From NCBI GenBank assembly GCA_910583835.1, contig CAJTYM010000004.1:1-64000 (forward strand): DNA of 64,000 nt. The letters are read 5' to 3'. The notes below the pieces were generated by a model, which was given only the letters and a program-made list of their open reading frames with translations, was not told where the DNA came from and did no database searches. The stretch is from an uncultured Lachnospiraceae bacterium. GTDB lineage: Bacteria > Bacillota > Clostridia > Lachnospirales > Lachnospiraceae. Below, piece after piece: positions 50,730 through 60,348 of the stretch. The translations under genes and the position numbers were made by a program. How positions within the stretch are numbered: position 1 is the stretch's first letter; each line of letters starts with the position of its first letter.

Positions 50730-51806
50730 TCAAACGCTTTCCCCCATATTCGCCAGCTTCGCCGCCTGGTCGGCTGCAATACAGGCATCTACAATCTCCT
50801 GGATATCGCCGTTCATCACCTTATCCAGCTTATACAAGGTGAGATTAATACGGTGGTCTGTGACACGTCCCTGGGGAAAGTTGTAGGTACGGATTTTCTC
50901 AGAGCGGTCTCCGGTGCCAATCTGGCTCCGTCTCGCCTCAGCTTCCGCATCATGCTGCTTCTGGCACTCCATATCATATAGTTTGGCACGAAGCAGCGCA
51001 AAGGCTTTTTCCTTGTTCTGCAGCTGGGATTTCTCCGTCTGGCTGTAAATGACAATCCCTGTGGGATAATGGGTCAGGCGGACTGCGGAGTCCGTAGTAT
51101 TGACGCACTGTCCGCCGTTTCCGGAAGCACGCATCACGTCAATACGGATATCTTTCTCGTCAATCACAACATCTACCTCTTCTGCCTCCGGCATTACCGC
51201 GACAGTAATTGTGGAGGTGTGGATACGGCCGCCAGACTCCGTCTCCGGCACACGCTGTACCCGGTGGACACCGGATTCATATTTCATCACAGAATATGCG
51301 CCTTGCCCGGTAATCATAAACGTCACATTCTTCATGCCGCCAATGCCGATTTCTTCACATTCCATCGTCTCCACTTTCCAATGACGGCTCTCAGCGAAAT
51401 GTACATACATGCGGTAAATCTCCGCTGCAAACAATGCCGCTTCATCACCGCCTGCACCTGCACGGATTTCCACAATTACATTCTTGTCATCATTGGGGTC
51501 TTTGGGCAGCAGAAGGATTTTTAACTCTTTCTCCAATGTTTCCACTTTCTGCCGTGACTCATTCAGTTCTTCCTTGGCAAGTTCACGCATCTCCTCATCA
51601 TTCTCTTCCTCAAGCATGGCAAGGGAATCTTCAATGTTCTGGTTTGCCTGTTTATATTCCTTGTATGCTTCCACGATGGGCGCAAGGTCACTCTGTTCCT
51701 TCATCAGCTTACGGAAACGGTTTGTGTCATTCGCCACATCCGGCTCACTGAGCTGATTCATGATTTCTTCAAAACGAAGAAGGATATCTTCTAACTTATC
51801 AAACAT
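50730..51806 (-). CDS. prfA: peptide chain release factor 1
   Basis: RF1 recognises UAA and UAG and releases the finished peptide. The 358-residue protein carries the catalytic GGQ (ASGNGGQCVNTTDSAV) and the anticodon-like RVPETESGGRIHTS region. RAGAGGDEAALFA is the family signature. AAAGGAAGAG precedes the ATG. PrmC, encoded just upstream, methylates the GGQ glutamine. The C-terminal tail (KLANMGESV) and terminator are part of the duplicated repeat. Confidence 0.98.
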   Translation of the reverse strand: MFDKLEDILLRFEEIMNQLSEPDVANDTNRFRKLMKEQSDLAPIVEAYKEYKQANQNIEDSLAMLEEENDEEMRELAKEELNESRQKVETLEKELKILLLPKDPNDDKNVIVEIRAGAGGDEAALFAAEIYRMYVHFAESRHWKVETMECEEIGIGGMKNVTFMITGQGAYSVMKYESGVHRVQRVPETESGGRIHTSTITVAVMPEAEEVDVVIDEKDIRIDVMRASGNGGQCVNTTDSAVRLTHYPTGIVIYSQTEKSQLQNKEKAFALLRAKLYDMECQKQHDAEAEARRSQIGTGDRSEKIRTYNFPQGRVTDHRINLTLYKLDKVMNGDIQEIVDACIAADQAAKLANMGESV

Positions 51807-51820
51807 TTCTCTCTTCCTTT

Positions 51821-52657
51821 CTACTTCACTGACGGCAGGTTCCCGCAGACTACCCTGGCATTCCCGGCGAGGTCTTTTATGACTTTCACGTTCCGGTAAC
51901 CATGCTCCTCCATGAGGAATGCCACTCTGCCTCCCTGGTCGTGTCCAATTTCCAGGCAGAGATAACCGTTAGACTTCAAAAACTGCCCGCTCTTTTTTAC
52001 AATCTGCCGATAAAAATCCAGCCCATCTTCGCCGCCATCCAAGGCTTCCACCGGCTCAAAATTCTTCACTTCCGGCATCAGCGTTGGAATCGTCCCTGTC
52101 GGAATATATGGCGGGTTTGAAATTATCATATCATATCTTCCGGTAATGTTCTGAAACAGGTCGCTGCGCACCAACTGAAGTTCCACTTTGTTGTTCCTGG
52201 CATTTTCCTTGGCAATCAGCAGCGCCTGCTTGGAAATATCGCTGGCTGTCCCCACCAGCTGCTTCTGCTTTAAAAGGCTGATAATCACGCACCCAGACCC
52301 CGTGCAGAGGTCCAACACCTCCATGCCCGGCTCCAGCATCTTCATTGCCTCTTCCACCAATGTCTCCGTATCCTGGCGAGGAATCAGCACATGCGAGTTT
52401 ACCTTGAACTGAAGTCCCATAAATTCCTGATTTCCGGTAATATATTGCAATGGCACCCGCTCTGCACGCTTTTTCAGCAGAAGCTCATACTCCAAAAATT
52501 TCCCATTTTCCATTTCATCGGTATTATGGGCATAATACCGGCTTTTATCAATCTTACAGACATATTCCATAAGATACCATGCATCGAGCTCATAATCCAA
52601 CACCTCTGCGCTTCGCAAAACTTCTTTTCCATACTCCAAGGCACTTTCAAATGTCAT
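51821..52657 (-). CDS. prmC: release factor glutamine methyltransferase
   Basis: PrmC methylates the GGQ glutamine of release factors. The 278-residue protein shows the helical N-terminal domain, the SAM motif VLDLCTGSGCVIIS and the catalytic NPPY (ISNPPYIPTG). The start overlaps the DUF1385 stop by ATGA. The prmC-prfA pair is conserved in bacteria. Confidence 0.97.
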   Translation of the reverse strand: MTFESALEYGKEVLRSAEVLDYELDAWYLMEYVCKIDKSRYYAHNTDEMENGKFLEYELLLKKRAERVPLQYITGNQEFMGLQFKVNSHVLIPRQDTETLVEEAMKMLEPGMEVLDLCTGSGCVIISLLKQKQLVGTASDISKQALLIAKENARNNKVELQLVRSDLFQNITGRYDMIISNPPYIPTGTIPTLMPEVKNFEPVEALDGGEDGLDFYRQIVKKSGQFLKSNGYLCLEIGHDQGGRVAFLMEEHGYRNVKVIKDLAGNARVVCGNLPSVK

Positions 52658-53574
52658 GTCGTCTCCTTCTCCCTCACAGTTTCCACATAACTTTTCCAGT
52701 CAAACACTGCCTCCACCGAAGCAATCCCCACTTCAATCATTTCCTCATCCGGCTCCCTGGTCGTCAACCTCTGCATCCATAACCCCGGCCTGCTGAGCAT
52801 ATTGATAATCGGATTGTCGCTTCTGCCTGCAAGACGGATAAATTCATAAGAAATCCCTGCCACCAGAGGAATGATGGCAAGCCGCAGGATGAGCCTGAGG
52901 AGTCTGGAATCCACGCGGATAAACATAGTTGCTATGATAGTGATGACTACTACAAAAAACAGAAAGCTGGTCCCGCACCGTTTATGTTCTTTGGAACTCG
53001 CCTTTACATTCTCCACGGTCAGGTCCATTCCATGTTCAATGCAATTAATGCATTTATGCTCTGCACCATGATACATGAATACCCTCCTGATATCTTCCAT
53101 TCTGGAAATCAGCAGGATATAGGCAAAAAATATGGACAGGCGCAAAAGCCCTTCAATGAGAATCACCAATGTCTCAGAGTGAATATACTTCTGGAAAAAC
53201 AAGGACACATAGAAAGGCAGCACCATAAAAATTGCTACAGCAAGCAGCAAGGACAGGATAATCGTAAACCCCATCTCTGCTTTCTCCTTTTTCTCACTCT
53301 TCGCTTTCTTCTGCCCCTCCTTGTCTTCCTCCTCAAAAAAAGAAGCCGAAAACGTCAGCGTTGACAGCCCTAATACCATAGATTCCACAAAACTGATAAT
53401 GCCCCGTACAAACACCAGGTTCTTTAAGGTATCATTTCTGCAGATTCCCTGATATGTCTTCTTCTCAACCACGATATCATGATCCGGCTTACGCACTGCC
53501 ACTGCGTATGTATCCTTGTGTTTCATCATCACGCCTTCTATGACAGCCTGACCGCCAATTCCAGAATAAGCCAT
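52654..53574 (-). CDS. DUF1385 membrane protein (YqhQ-like)
   Basis: About 306 residues. The family N-terminus GGQAVIEGVMMKHKDTYAVAVR is clear. Four or so membrane helices follow (ILSLLLAVAIFMVLPFYVSLFF and LIEGLLRLSIFFAYILLIS). The conserved HGAEHKCINCIEHG motif lies in the middle. The function is unknown, but the gene is a constant neighbour of rpmE and prmC-prfA in Clostridia. The start at 53574 follows GAAGGAG. Confidence 0.9.
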   Translation of the reverse strand: MAYSGIGGQAVIEGVMMKHKDTYAVAVRKPDHDIVVEKKTYQGICRNDTLKNLVFVRGIISFVESMVLGLSTLTFSASFFEEEDKEGQKKAKSEKKEKAEMGFTIILSLLLAVAIFMVLPFYVSLFFQKYIHSETLVILIEGLLRLSIFFAYILLISRMEDIRRVFMYHGAEHKCINCIEHGMDLTVENVKASSKEHKRCGTSFLFFVVVITIIATMFIRVDSRLLRLILRLAIIPLVAGISYEFIRLAGRSDNPIINMLSRPGLWMQRLTTREPDEEMIEVGIASVEAVFDWKSYVETVREKETT

Positions 53575-53599
53575 CTTCCCGCTCCTTCCCAAATATCCC

Positions 53600-53640
53600 G
53601 AAAAAAGAGAGGATGTCCAAATAAAAAGACATCCTCTTTC
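53600..53640 (-). terminator. terminator after rpmE
   Basis: On the minus strand AAAGAGGATGTC pairs with GACATCCTCTCTTTT around a 10-base loop, followed by TTTTTT. It separates rpmE from the DUF1385-prmC-prfA genes, and may be partial since these are often co-expressed. Confidence 0.8.
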
Positions 53641-53660
53641 GGTTCACTTGAACTATAACA

Positions 53661-53867
53661 TTACTGATTGTTCATGCCATACTTACGATTGAACTTGTCA
53701 ATACGTCCGCGCGCCTGAGCAGTCTTCTGCTGTCCGGTATAGAACGGATGGCACTTGGAACAGATTTCAACGTGGATATCTTCTTTGGTAGAACCTGTCA
53801 CAAACGTATTTCCACAGTTGCATGTTACGGTTGCCTGATGATATGCCGGATGGATTCCTTCTCTCAT
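53661..53867 (-). CDS. rpmE: 50S ribosomal protein L31
   Basis: Ribosomal protein L31, 68 residues. It has the zinc-binding form with CNCGN and CSKCHPFYTGQQK. The zinc-containing type is normally used when zinc is plentiful. It precedes the DUF1385-prmC-prfA run in the usual order. Confidence 0.97.
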   Translation of the reverse strand: MREGIHPAYHQATVTCNCGNTFVTGSTKEDIHVEICSKCHPFYTGQQKTAQARGRIDKFNRKYGMNNQ

Positions 53868-54059
53868 GTTTTCACCTCTTCACTCTCTATTTTAAATCTA
53901 AAAGCTGATTTTCCTGTTCGTGCTATTGCCTACGCAACAGCTTTATTATTGTAGCATATATTTTCCATATATGCAAGTTCTATTTAAAAAATTAATCATA
54001 AATTTGGCAACAATTCGTTACTGTTCAGCACGTATCTCAGCAGCCAACGGCAATTCCCA

Positions 54060-56354
54060 TCAATAAATGGCAGGAATGCTGAACAGCCTTGTCCGTGTTC
54101 CGCTAAAATCTGCATTGTATGACGTCTCCATCCAGACAATTTTCCCTTTATTGAGAATTGGCTGCGAGCTGGCTGAAAAAGAAAGGTCCGTATATGTCTT
54201 TGCACAAATCTTTTTCCCTGTGTCACTGACAACCACATACTGCAGCTTTTTTGCGTTCCCCTGTGTGACGGAATACATGACTGCAAACCTGGTATCTGAT
54301 AATTTCACCATACGGGCTTCCCCGACTGTAACAGACGATGTTTTGGGGTTATACTGTGTCAGCCACTTCACTTTTGTCTTTCCCGTCTTACGGTTAGTCA
54401 CTGTCAGATAGACATTTTTCTTCAGGCTGCTGTCTGAGCCGGAAACACCTTTCACTTTATACTTGTGAGGAACAGAGATCCCACATGCCAGCACATTTTT
54501 CTCTCCTATCTCCATGCCGCCCAGCTTGCACCCTGTATAATTATTTCCTGTCTCTCCCTGAAAAGAAAACACGCCTTTCCGGCTTCTGTCGGAGTCCTCT
54601 GTCCCATAACGGTCTACCATGGTCAGTACCAGTGAACGTGGGTATGCGTCTCCATGGTCCAGCACATAGAGGCTTCCGTCTTTGAATTTTACGAATTGAT
54701 TGAACGAATGGCTGACATAGCTGTCATTTGCCTGTTTTACTTTCATCTTCTTGGTATCAATCTTAAAGGAAATATTGGACTGATGCCGCAGGCCATCGCT
54801 TCCCTGGAACATCGTCCTCGAAGTCACCAGATACAGCATCGATCCCTGCATTTCCATCCGACAGTTGCCGGCATCAAACGGCTCATATATCCCGACAAAT
54901 GAATTAGAGGCTCCGCCTTTAATGCTCGCCGTCTTGCCCTTTTTCCATCTGCTATTGTATTTTATCACTTTTATGACAGTCTTCGTCTTGCTTTCCTGAT
55001 GGTTTGCATAGCCAACCGCCACATAAAAATTCCCATCCGGTCCATGGTAAAAACCGCCCCAACGGTCATACCCTATATTTACTGTTTTCGTGCTCTTCAC
55101 TTTCAGGGCTGAATCCAACGTATAGATTTTCAGGGAAGCGTCTCTCTGTACGCAGACAACATGGAGCTTGCCATTTGCCTGATAATAATATGTATCATCG
55201 CTATGCGCCCAGTTCCCGCCATACTGACCGCCGAAGCCGGCATTACCGCTGACATTGTTCTGCTCCACAGCTTTGGCTTTTCCGCTCTTGGGAATAAACT
55301 GAGAAACAGACCTTGAAAATTCACTTTCCCCTTCCGGATATACTGTAACCAGCTTATAAAAATACGTCACGCCCTTGTTCACTTTCTGCTTATAGGAAGA
55401 TTTACTCCCGCCGCTGATTTTGGATACGCATTTGTACGCGCCGTTCTCATATGCGCAACGGTATAGTTTATAACCAACCGCCCCTTTCATGGGCTTCCAT
55501 CTGATAAGCAGGCTCCTGCTGCCGGATTTCTTGATGGAAGTAATCTCTGCCCCTATTTTACGGACAGTAAAATTGTACTCGCTCTCCACCTCCGCGCGTC
55601 CCCGAATGATACGCTCTCCATCTTTTATAAACCCAACCACCCGGTAACTATATGGCTTGTTCCATTCTGCATCTACGGTAGCGCTGGCATTCTCTCCTCC
55701 ATATACGCTTTTTACTGTCTTATAATTACTCTTTCCAACGGACGCCCGCTCGATGAGATACCCGCTGCAGCCAGCAATTTTATTCCACTTCAATTGGACG
55801 CTTTTATAACCCGCCTGTTTTATGCCTTTCATCTCTACCAGGGGCGGCAGTACATGAACTTTGGTTTTATATATGTTCACGCCGGCTTTCACTATAATCT
55901 CAGACACGCCCGGATTCACTGCCTTAAAAGAAATGCTGTCCATTCCCTCAGTTCTCTCCGCAATTACGATTGGATTCTCGGAGGTAATCTTAATGACATT
56001 CGTATTGGAACTTGACACCTGCAGCGTATACGGCGTATCCGTTACATTTTCATATTCATAGCTTACGCCGCTCATATCGCCCGGAAACAGCCCATCTTCC
56101 TCGCCATCCCACTGTTCTTTAGATAGTTTAAAATAAAGTCCTTTGTCCTGCCCATTCGTTTCGTTCCCTACTCCTGCAGCTTTCTTTTCCCCAGAGGATG
56201 ATGCTTTATCTTCCCATTGCACTTCCCTAGTTTCCGCTTCTTCATGAAATTGTATTTCCTCTGCGGCTCTTGCTGCTGCAGCCTGATTCATCTGACTTGG
56301 ACACATTCCTACAAACAATCCTGCCGCCAGTAGAATAGCTGTTATTTTTTTCAT
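54060..56354 (-). CDS. secreted Fn3-domain protein
   Basis: About 764 residues with a signal peptide (KKITAILLAAGLFVGMC) followed by a low-complexity acidic stretch. A bacterial Ig-like segment (VSSSNTNVIKITSENPIV) and two Fn3-like domains with aromatic SGYLIERASVG and VGYKLYRCAYENG strands come next, then a long C-terminal propeller-like region of about 380 residues (YYQANGKLHVVCVQRD, FYHGPDGNFYVAVG). No anchor is found. The start at 56354 is chosen for the signal peptide; the upstream ATG has no ribosome site. It lies between rho and rpmE. The role is probably extracellular adhesion or carbohydrate-related. Confidence 0.8.
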   Translation of the reverse strand: MKKITAILLAAGLFVGMCPSQMNQAAAARAAEEIQFHEEAETREVQWEDKASSSGEKKAAGVGNETNGQDKGLYFKLSKEQWDGEEDGLFPGDMSGVSYEYENVTDTPYTLQVSSSNTNVIKITSENPIVIAERTEGMDSISFKAVNPGVSEIIVKAGVNIYKTKVHVLPPLVEMKGIKQAGYKSVQLKWNKIAGCSGYLIERASVGKSNYKTVKSVYGGENASATVDAEWNKPYSYRVVGFIKDGERIIRGRAEVESEYNFTVRKIGAEITSIKKSGSRSLLIRWKPMKGAVGYKLYRCAYENGAYKCVSKISGGSKSSYKQKVNKGVTYFYKLVTVYPEGESEFSRSVSQFIPKSGKAKAVEQNNVSGNAGFGGQYGGNWAHSDDTYYYQANGKLHVVCVQRDASLKIYTLDSALKVKSTKTVNIGYDRWGGFYHGPDGNFYVAVGYANHQESKTKTVIKVIKYNSRWKKGKTASIKGGASNSFVGIYEPFDAGNCRMEMQGSMLYLVTSRTMFQGSDGLRHQSNISFKIDTKKMKVKQANDSYVSHSFNQFVKFKDGSLYVLDHGDAYPRSLVLTMVDRYGTEDSDRSRKGVFSFQGETGNNYTGCKLGGMEIGEKNVLACGISVPHKYKVKGVSGSDSSLKKNVYLTVTNRKTGKTKVKWLTQYNPKTSSVTVGEARMVKLSDTRFAVMYSVTQGNAKKLQYVVVSDTGKKICAKTYTDLSFSASSQPILNKGKIVWMETSYNADFSGTRTRLFSIPAIY

Positions 56355-56383
56355 AAGTTTTTCCCATCCTTCTAAACTATTCA

Positions 56384-57982
56384 TTATATCAGTTTTGTCT
56401 TTTTAATCATCTGGCAGAACTCCCGGTTATTGTTGGTGCGCACAAAAAGATTGAGTATGCTCTCCACCGCATCGTCTGCCCGCATACCATTGATGGCACG
56501 GCGCATAATCTCCACGGCTTCCTGTTCCTCACGGTTCAGCAGCAAGTCCTCTCTCCTGGTCCCGGATTTGGTAATATCGACTGCCGGGAAGATACGGCGT
56601 TCGGATAACTTGCGGTCCAGAATCATCTCCATGTTGCCGGTACCCTTAAACTCCTCATAGACCACATCGTCCATACGGCTGCCGGTATCCACCAGTGCGG
56701 TCGCAAGGATGGTGATGCTTCCTCCTTCACGCATATTCCTGGCAGCCCCGAAAAACCTCTTCGGCATATGTAAAGCTGCCGGGTCGATACCACCAGATAA
56801 AGTCCTTCCGCTCGGTGGGACAATCAAATTGTATGCACGTGCCAGACGGGTGATGCTGTCTAAGAGAATCATAACATCCTGCTTATGCTCCACCAGACGC
56901 CTTGCCCGCTCAATCACCATCTCAGATACACGTTTATGATGCTCGGGAAGCTCATCAAACGTAGAATAGATGACCTCCACATTCCTGCCCTCAATTGCTT
57001 CCTTGATGTCTGTTACCTCCTCAGGACGCTCGTCAATCAGCAGGATAATCAGATGCATCTGCGGATTATTCCTGGTCACTGCCTTCGCCACCTGCTTCAG
57101 CAAGGTGGTCTTTCCTGCTTTGGGCGGAGATACAATCATCCCTCTCTGACCTTTGCCAATCGGGGATACGACATCCATAATACGCATGGCAACTGCACTT
57201 CGGTCGGTCTCAAGGCGAATCCGCTCATTGGGGAAAATCGGCGTCAGATCCTCAAAATTAGGGCGGCGCAATATCTCCGATGGATGGCAGCCATTGATGC
57301 TGCGAATATATAACAGCGCGCTGAACTTCTCCTGCTGTGTCTTAATTCTGGTATTGCCATGGATGATATCGCCTGTTTTAAGACCAAATTTGCGAATCTG
57401 GGATGGAGAGACATACACATCATTCTCCCCTGGCAGATAATTCTCACAGCGGATAAATCCATATCCGTCCGGCATCACTTCAAGGATGCCATGTGCACTG
57501 ATACCGCTGTCTAACTCCGGGTTATCAATCTCTATGCCGTCTGTCGTAATGATTTTGCCGGATTTGCGCTCCTGCTTCCTATCCGCCGGCTGCCCATATC
57601 TCTCTTCCGGCTTTCCCGCTGTCCGTTCTTCTGCTCTCTCTGCCTGCCTGCCTGCCGGCCTTCCCACCTGTTCTTCTGGATTCTCTGCAGACTTTCCCTC
57701 TGCCTTTCCTTTCCGTTCTTCTGCTCTTGCAGCAGATTTTATCACTGGCTTGTCTTCTGTCTTAGATACCGGCTTTCTTGCCGTTCTCCTTTCTGTCCGT
57801 TCCGCCGTGTTCTCCTCTGTTTTCCCCTCAGTACTTTCCCCTTTTAATGCTTCCTTCCTGTCTTCCTCAAGCATCCGTTCTACCAGCTCGCTCTTCTTTA
57901 GTCCTGAGAGATGCCTCAAACCTCTTGATTTTGCCACATCCCTCAATACCGCTACAGATAAACTCTCATATTTTTCTCTCAT
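56384..57982 (-). CDS. rho: transcription termination factor Rho
   Basis: Rho is a hexameric RNA helicase that ends transcription. This 532-residue form has the N-terminal helix bundle (LSVAVLRDVAKSRGLRHLSG), then a charged, repetitive insert of about 100 residues (43-143, rich in Glu, Arg, Lys and Ala). The OSB RNA-binding domain (GILEVMPDGYGFIR) and the ATPase follow, with Walker A PPKAGKTT (286-293) and LIDERPEEV. Such inserts are common in Clostridia and Bacteroidetes and may bind RNA or drive condensation. AAAGGAG precedes the ATG. Confidence 0.97.
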   Translation of the reverse strand: MREKYESLSVAVLRDVAKSRGLRHLSGLKKSELVERMLEEDRKEALKGESTEGKTEENTAERTERRTARKPVSKTEDKPVIKSAARAEERKGKAEGKSAENPEEQVGRPAGRQAERAEERTAGKPEERYGQPADRKQERKSGKIITTDGIEIDNPELDSGISAHGILEVMPDGYGFIRCENYLPGENDVYVSPSQIRKFGLKTGDIIHGNTRIKTQQEKFSALLYIRSINGCHPSEILRRPNFEDLTPIFPNERIRLETDRSAVAMRIMDVVSPIGKGQRGMIVSPPKAGKTTLLKQVAKAVTRNNPQMHLIILLIDERPEEVTDIKEAIEGRNVEVIYSTFDELPEHHKRVSEMVIERARRLVEHKQDVMILLDSITRLARAYNLIVPPSGRTLSGGIDPAALHMPKRFFGAARNMREGGSITILATALVDTGSRMDDVVYEEFKGTGNMEMILDRKLSERRIFPAVDITKSGTRREDLLLNREEQEAVEIMRRAINGMRADDAVESILNLFVRTNNNREFCQMIKKTKLI

Positions 57983-58111
57983 ACATTTCTCCTTTAACCG
58001 TCATAATTGGGAATCTATGTCAGAGCAGACAATGACTTCACGCACAGAACTTGTGCCTCCGTAATGGGTACATTATACACTATCTTTTTATAAATAGGAA
58101 GTCCTTTTTTC

Positions 58112-58140
58112 TTGATTTGCATTTTTTTTCATGCTATGAT
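58112..58140 (+). promoter_or_regulatory. promoter of the malic enzyme gene
   Basis: TTGATT (58112-58117) and TATGAT (58135-58140) are 17 bp apart, with a T tract between them. It lies 57 bp before the ATG. The divergent rho gene is on the other side. Confidence 0.65.
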
Positions 58141-58196
58141 GGGAACAGCAACGCGATATTGGTTAGAACAAGAATGATAGTAAGGAGCGATATGCC

Positions 58197-59366
58197 ATGA
58201 CTACGCAGGAAAAAGCAATTTTCTTTCATAAAGAATGGAACGGCAAGCTGGAGACCGTTGCCAAATCTCCAGTAACGACACGCGAGGACCTTGCCATCGC
58301 CTACACCCCCGGTGTGGCGGAACCTTGCAAACTCATTGCGGAGAATCCCGCAGAGGCTTATGTATACACCATGAAAGCCAACACGGTAGCCGTTGTCTCT
58401 GACGGAAGCGCCGTGCTGGGACTCGGCAACATCGGCCCATACGCTGCCATGCCGGTAATGGAGGGTAAATGTGTGCTGTTCAAAGAATTCGGCGGCATCA
58501 ATGCCGTTCCCATCTGCCTGGATACGCAGGATACTGAAGAAATTATCAGGGCAATTACATACTTGGCTCCCGGTTTTGGCGGCATCAACTTAGAAGACAT
58601 CTCTGCGCCCCGCTGTTTTGAAATCGAAGAGCGGCTCAAGGAGACGCTTTCCATCCCGGTCTTCCATGATGACCAGCACGGAACTGCTATCGTTGTGCTT
58701 GCCGGAATCATCAACGCCCTGAAAGTTGTGGGCAAGGAGAAAGAAAACTGCCGCGTGGTTGTGAACGGCGCGGGCTCGGCTGGAGTTGCCATCACAAAAC
58801 TTCTCCTCACCTATGGCTTTCCCCATATTACCATGTGCGACCGTCTGGGGATTATCGGCAAAGATTACCCAGACCTGAACTGGATGCAGCAGAAGATGAC
58901 AGAATACACCAATTTGGAACACAAGAGCGGAACCCTTGCCGATGCCCTACAAGGCGCAGATATATTTGTAGGCGTTTCCGCGCCGGGAATCGTCTCCGCT
59001 GACATGGTATCTTCCATGAACAAAGACGCTATTTTATTCGCCATGGCCAACCCGGTCCCTGAGATTATGCCGGACATAGCCAAAGCTGCCGGGGCAAAAG
59101 TTGTCGGTACGGGACGCAGCGATTTCCCCAACCAGGTCAACAACGTGGTTGCATTCCCAGGCATCTTCAAGGGCGCTCTGGAAGGGCGCGCCGCCCAGAT
59201 TACGGAGGACATGAAGCTGGCGGCTGCCAAAGCTATCGCCAATCTGGTATCCGAGGAGCAGCTGAGTGAAGATTTCATTATGCCGGAAGCATTTGACCCC
59301 AGAGTGGCACAGGCGGTAAGCCAGGCAGTGAAATCCCACATTCCAGGAACACATCATGTGGAATGA
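58197..59366 (+). CDS. NAD(P)-dependent malic enzyme
   Basis: A 389-residue malic enzyme, the short bacterial form. It oxidatively decarboxylates malate to pyruvate. Motifs include AYTPGVAEPC, the metal and substrate region FHDDQHGTAIV, and the nucleotide fold VVNGAGSAGVAI. Cofactor preference cannot be read from the sequence alone. The site AAGGAGCGATATGCC precedes the ATG. The end overlaps ytqA by 11 bases, so the two are coupled. Confidence 0.94.
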   Translation: MTTQEKAIFFHKEWNGKLETVAKSPVTTREDLAIAYTPGVAEPCKLIAENPAEAYVYTMKANTVAVVSDGSAVLGLGNIGPYAAMPVMEGKCVLFKEFGGINAVPICLDTQDTEEIIRAITYLAPGFGGINLEDISAPRCFEIEERLKETLSIPVFHDDQHGTAIVVLAGIINALKVVGKEKENCRVVVNGAGSAGVAITKLLLTYGFPHITMCDRLGIIGKDYPDLNWMQQKMTEYTNLEHKSGTLADALQGADIFVGVSAPGIVSADMVSSMNKDAILFAMANPVPEIMPDIAKAAGAKVVGTGRSDFPNQVNNVVAFPGIFKGALEGRAAQITEDMKLAAAKAIANLVSEEQLSEDFIMPEAFDPRVAQAVSQAVKSHIPGTHHVE

Positions 59367-60291
59367 GAAGCGCTATTATTCCATAGATTTCTACCTAAAA
59401 CAGACTTTCGGCGAGAAAGTTTACCGCCTCGCTTTAAATGGAGGCATGACCTGTCCCAACCGGGACGGCACTTTGGGCCGCAGGGGATGTATTTTCTGCA
59501 GCCCTGCCGGAAGCGGTGATTTTGCCGGACAAAGCGAAAGCTCCATCTCTGAGCAGCTTGCCGCTGCCAAAGCACAAATCCGCAGCAAACGAAACTGCCG
59601 GAAATTTATCGCCTATTTCCAGGCGTATACCAATACTTACGCACCTACAGATTATCTGCGGAGCATTTTCATGGAAGCAATTGCAGACCCGGACGTGGTC
59701 ATTTTATCCATCGCCACGCGTCCTGACTGTCTCTCACCGGAAATACTGACTCTCCTGGCAGAACTGAATCAGATAAAACCTGTCTGGATAGAGCTGGGCT
59801 TACAGACCATCCACCCGGATACCAGTCGTTTTATCCGCAGCGGCTTTACACTGGAATGCTTTCACCAAGCTGTCAGTTCCCTTACAAAATTCCACATTCC
59901 GGTGGTTGTCCATGTAATCCTCGGGCTTCCAGGCGAATCAAGAGAACAGATGTTGGAAACGGTGCGCCATGTAGGGCGGTTAAATATTTTTGGCATCAAG
60001 CTGCAGCTTTTGCATGTCTTATCCGGCACAGACCTGGGCGCTTTGTATACGCAGTCACCTTTTCCCCTGTTTTCCCAGGATGAGTACTGCGAGCTCGTGG
60101 CAGACTGTCTGGAACAGCTTCCTGACCATATCACTATCCACCGCCTCACCGGGGACGGTCCCAAACAACTGCTGCTGGCGCCTCTGTGGAGCAGCGCTAA
60201 GCGCAGTGTCTTAAACCAAATCGAACGGACCATGAAGCTCCGCGATACCTGGCAGGGAAAGTATGCAGACGATATAACAGACATATTTTAG
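59356..60291 (+). CDS. TIGR01212-family radical SAM protein (YtqA-like)
   Basis: A 311-residue radical SAM protein. The cluster motif is CxxxxGxxGRxGCxFC-like: MTCPNRDGTLGRRGCIFC. ELGLQTIHPDTSRFI and VHVILGLPGESREQM are the typical following strands. The function of the family is not firmly known, although radical SAM chemistry on tRNA or a small metabolite is expected. The start lies inside the malic enzyme end. About 57 bp follow to the DUF4364 gene. Confidence 0.9.
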   Translation: MWNEKRYYSIDFYLKQTFGEKVYRLALNGGMTCPNRDGTLGRRGCIFCSPAGSGDFAGQSESSISEQLAAAKAQIRSKRNCRKFIAYFQAYTNTYAPTDYLRSIFMEAIADPDVVILSIATRPDCLSPEILTLLAELNQIKPVWIELGLQTIHPDTSRFIRSGFTLECFHQAVSSLTKFHIPVVVHVILGLPGESREQMLETVRHVGRLNIFGIKLQLLHVLSGTDLGALYTQSPFPLFSQDEYCELVADCLEQLPDHITIHRLTGDGPKQLLLAPLWSSAKRSVLNQIERTMKLRDTWQGKYADDITDIF

Positions 60292-60348
60292 ATTCATCAG
60301 GGAAGTGCCTAAATCCTGTAAAAGAAATCATTAAGAAGGAGTCTATTA

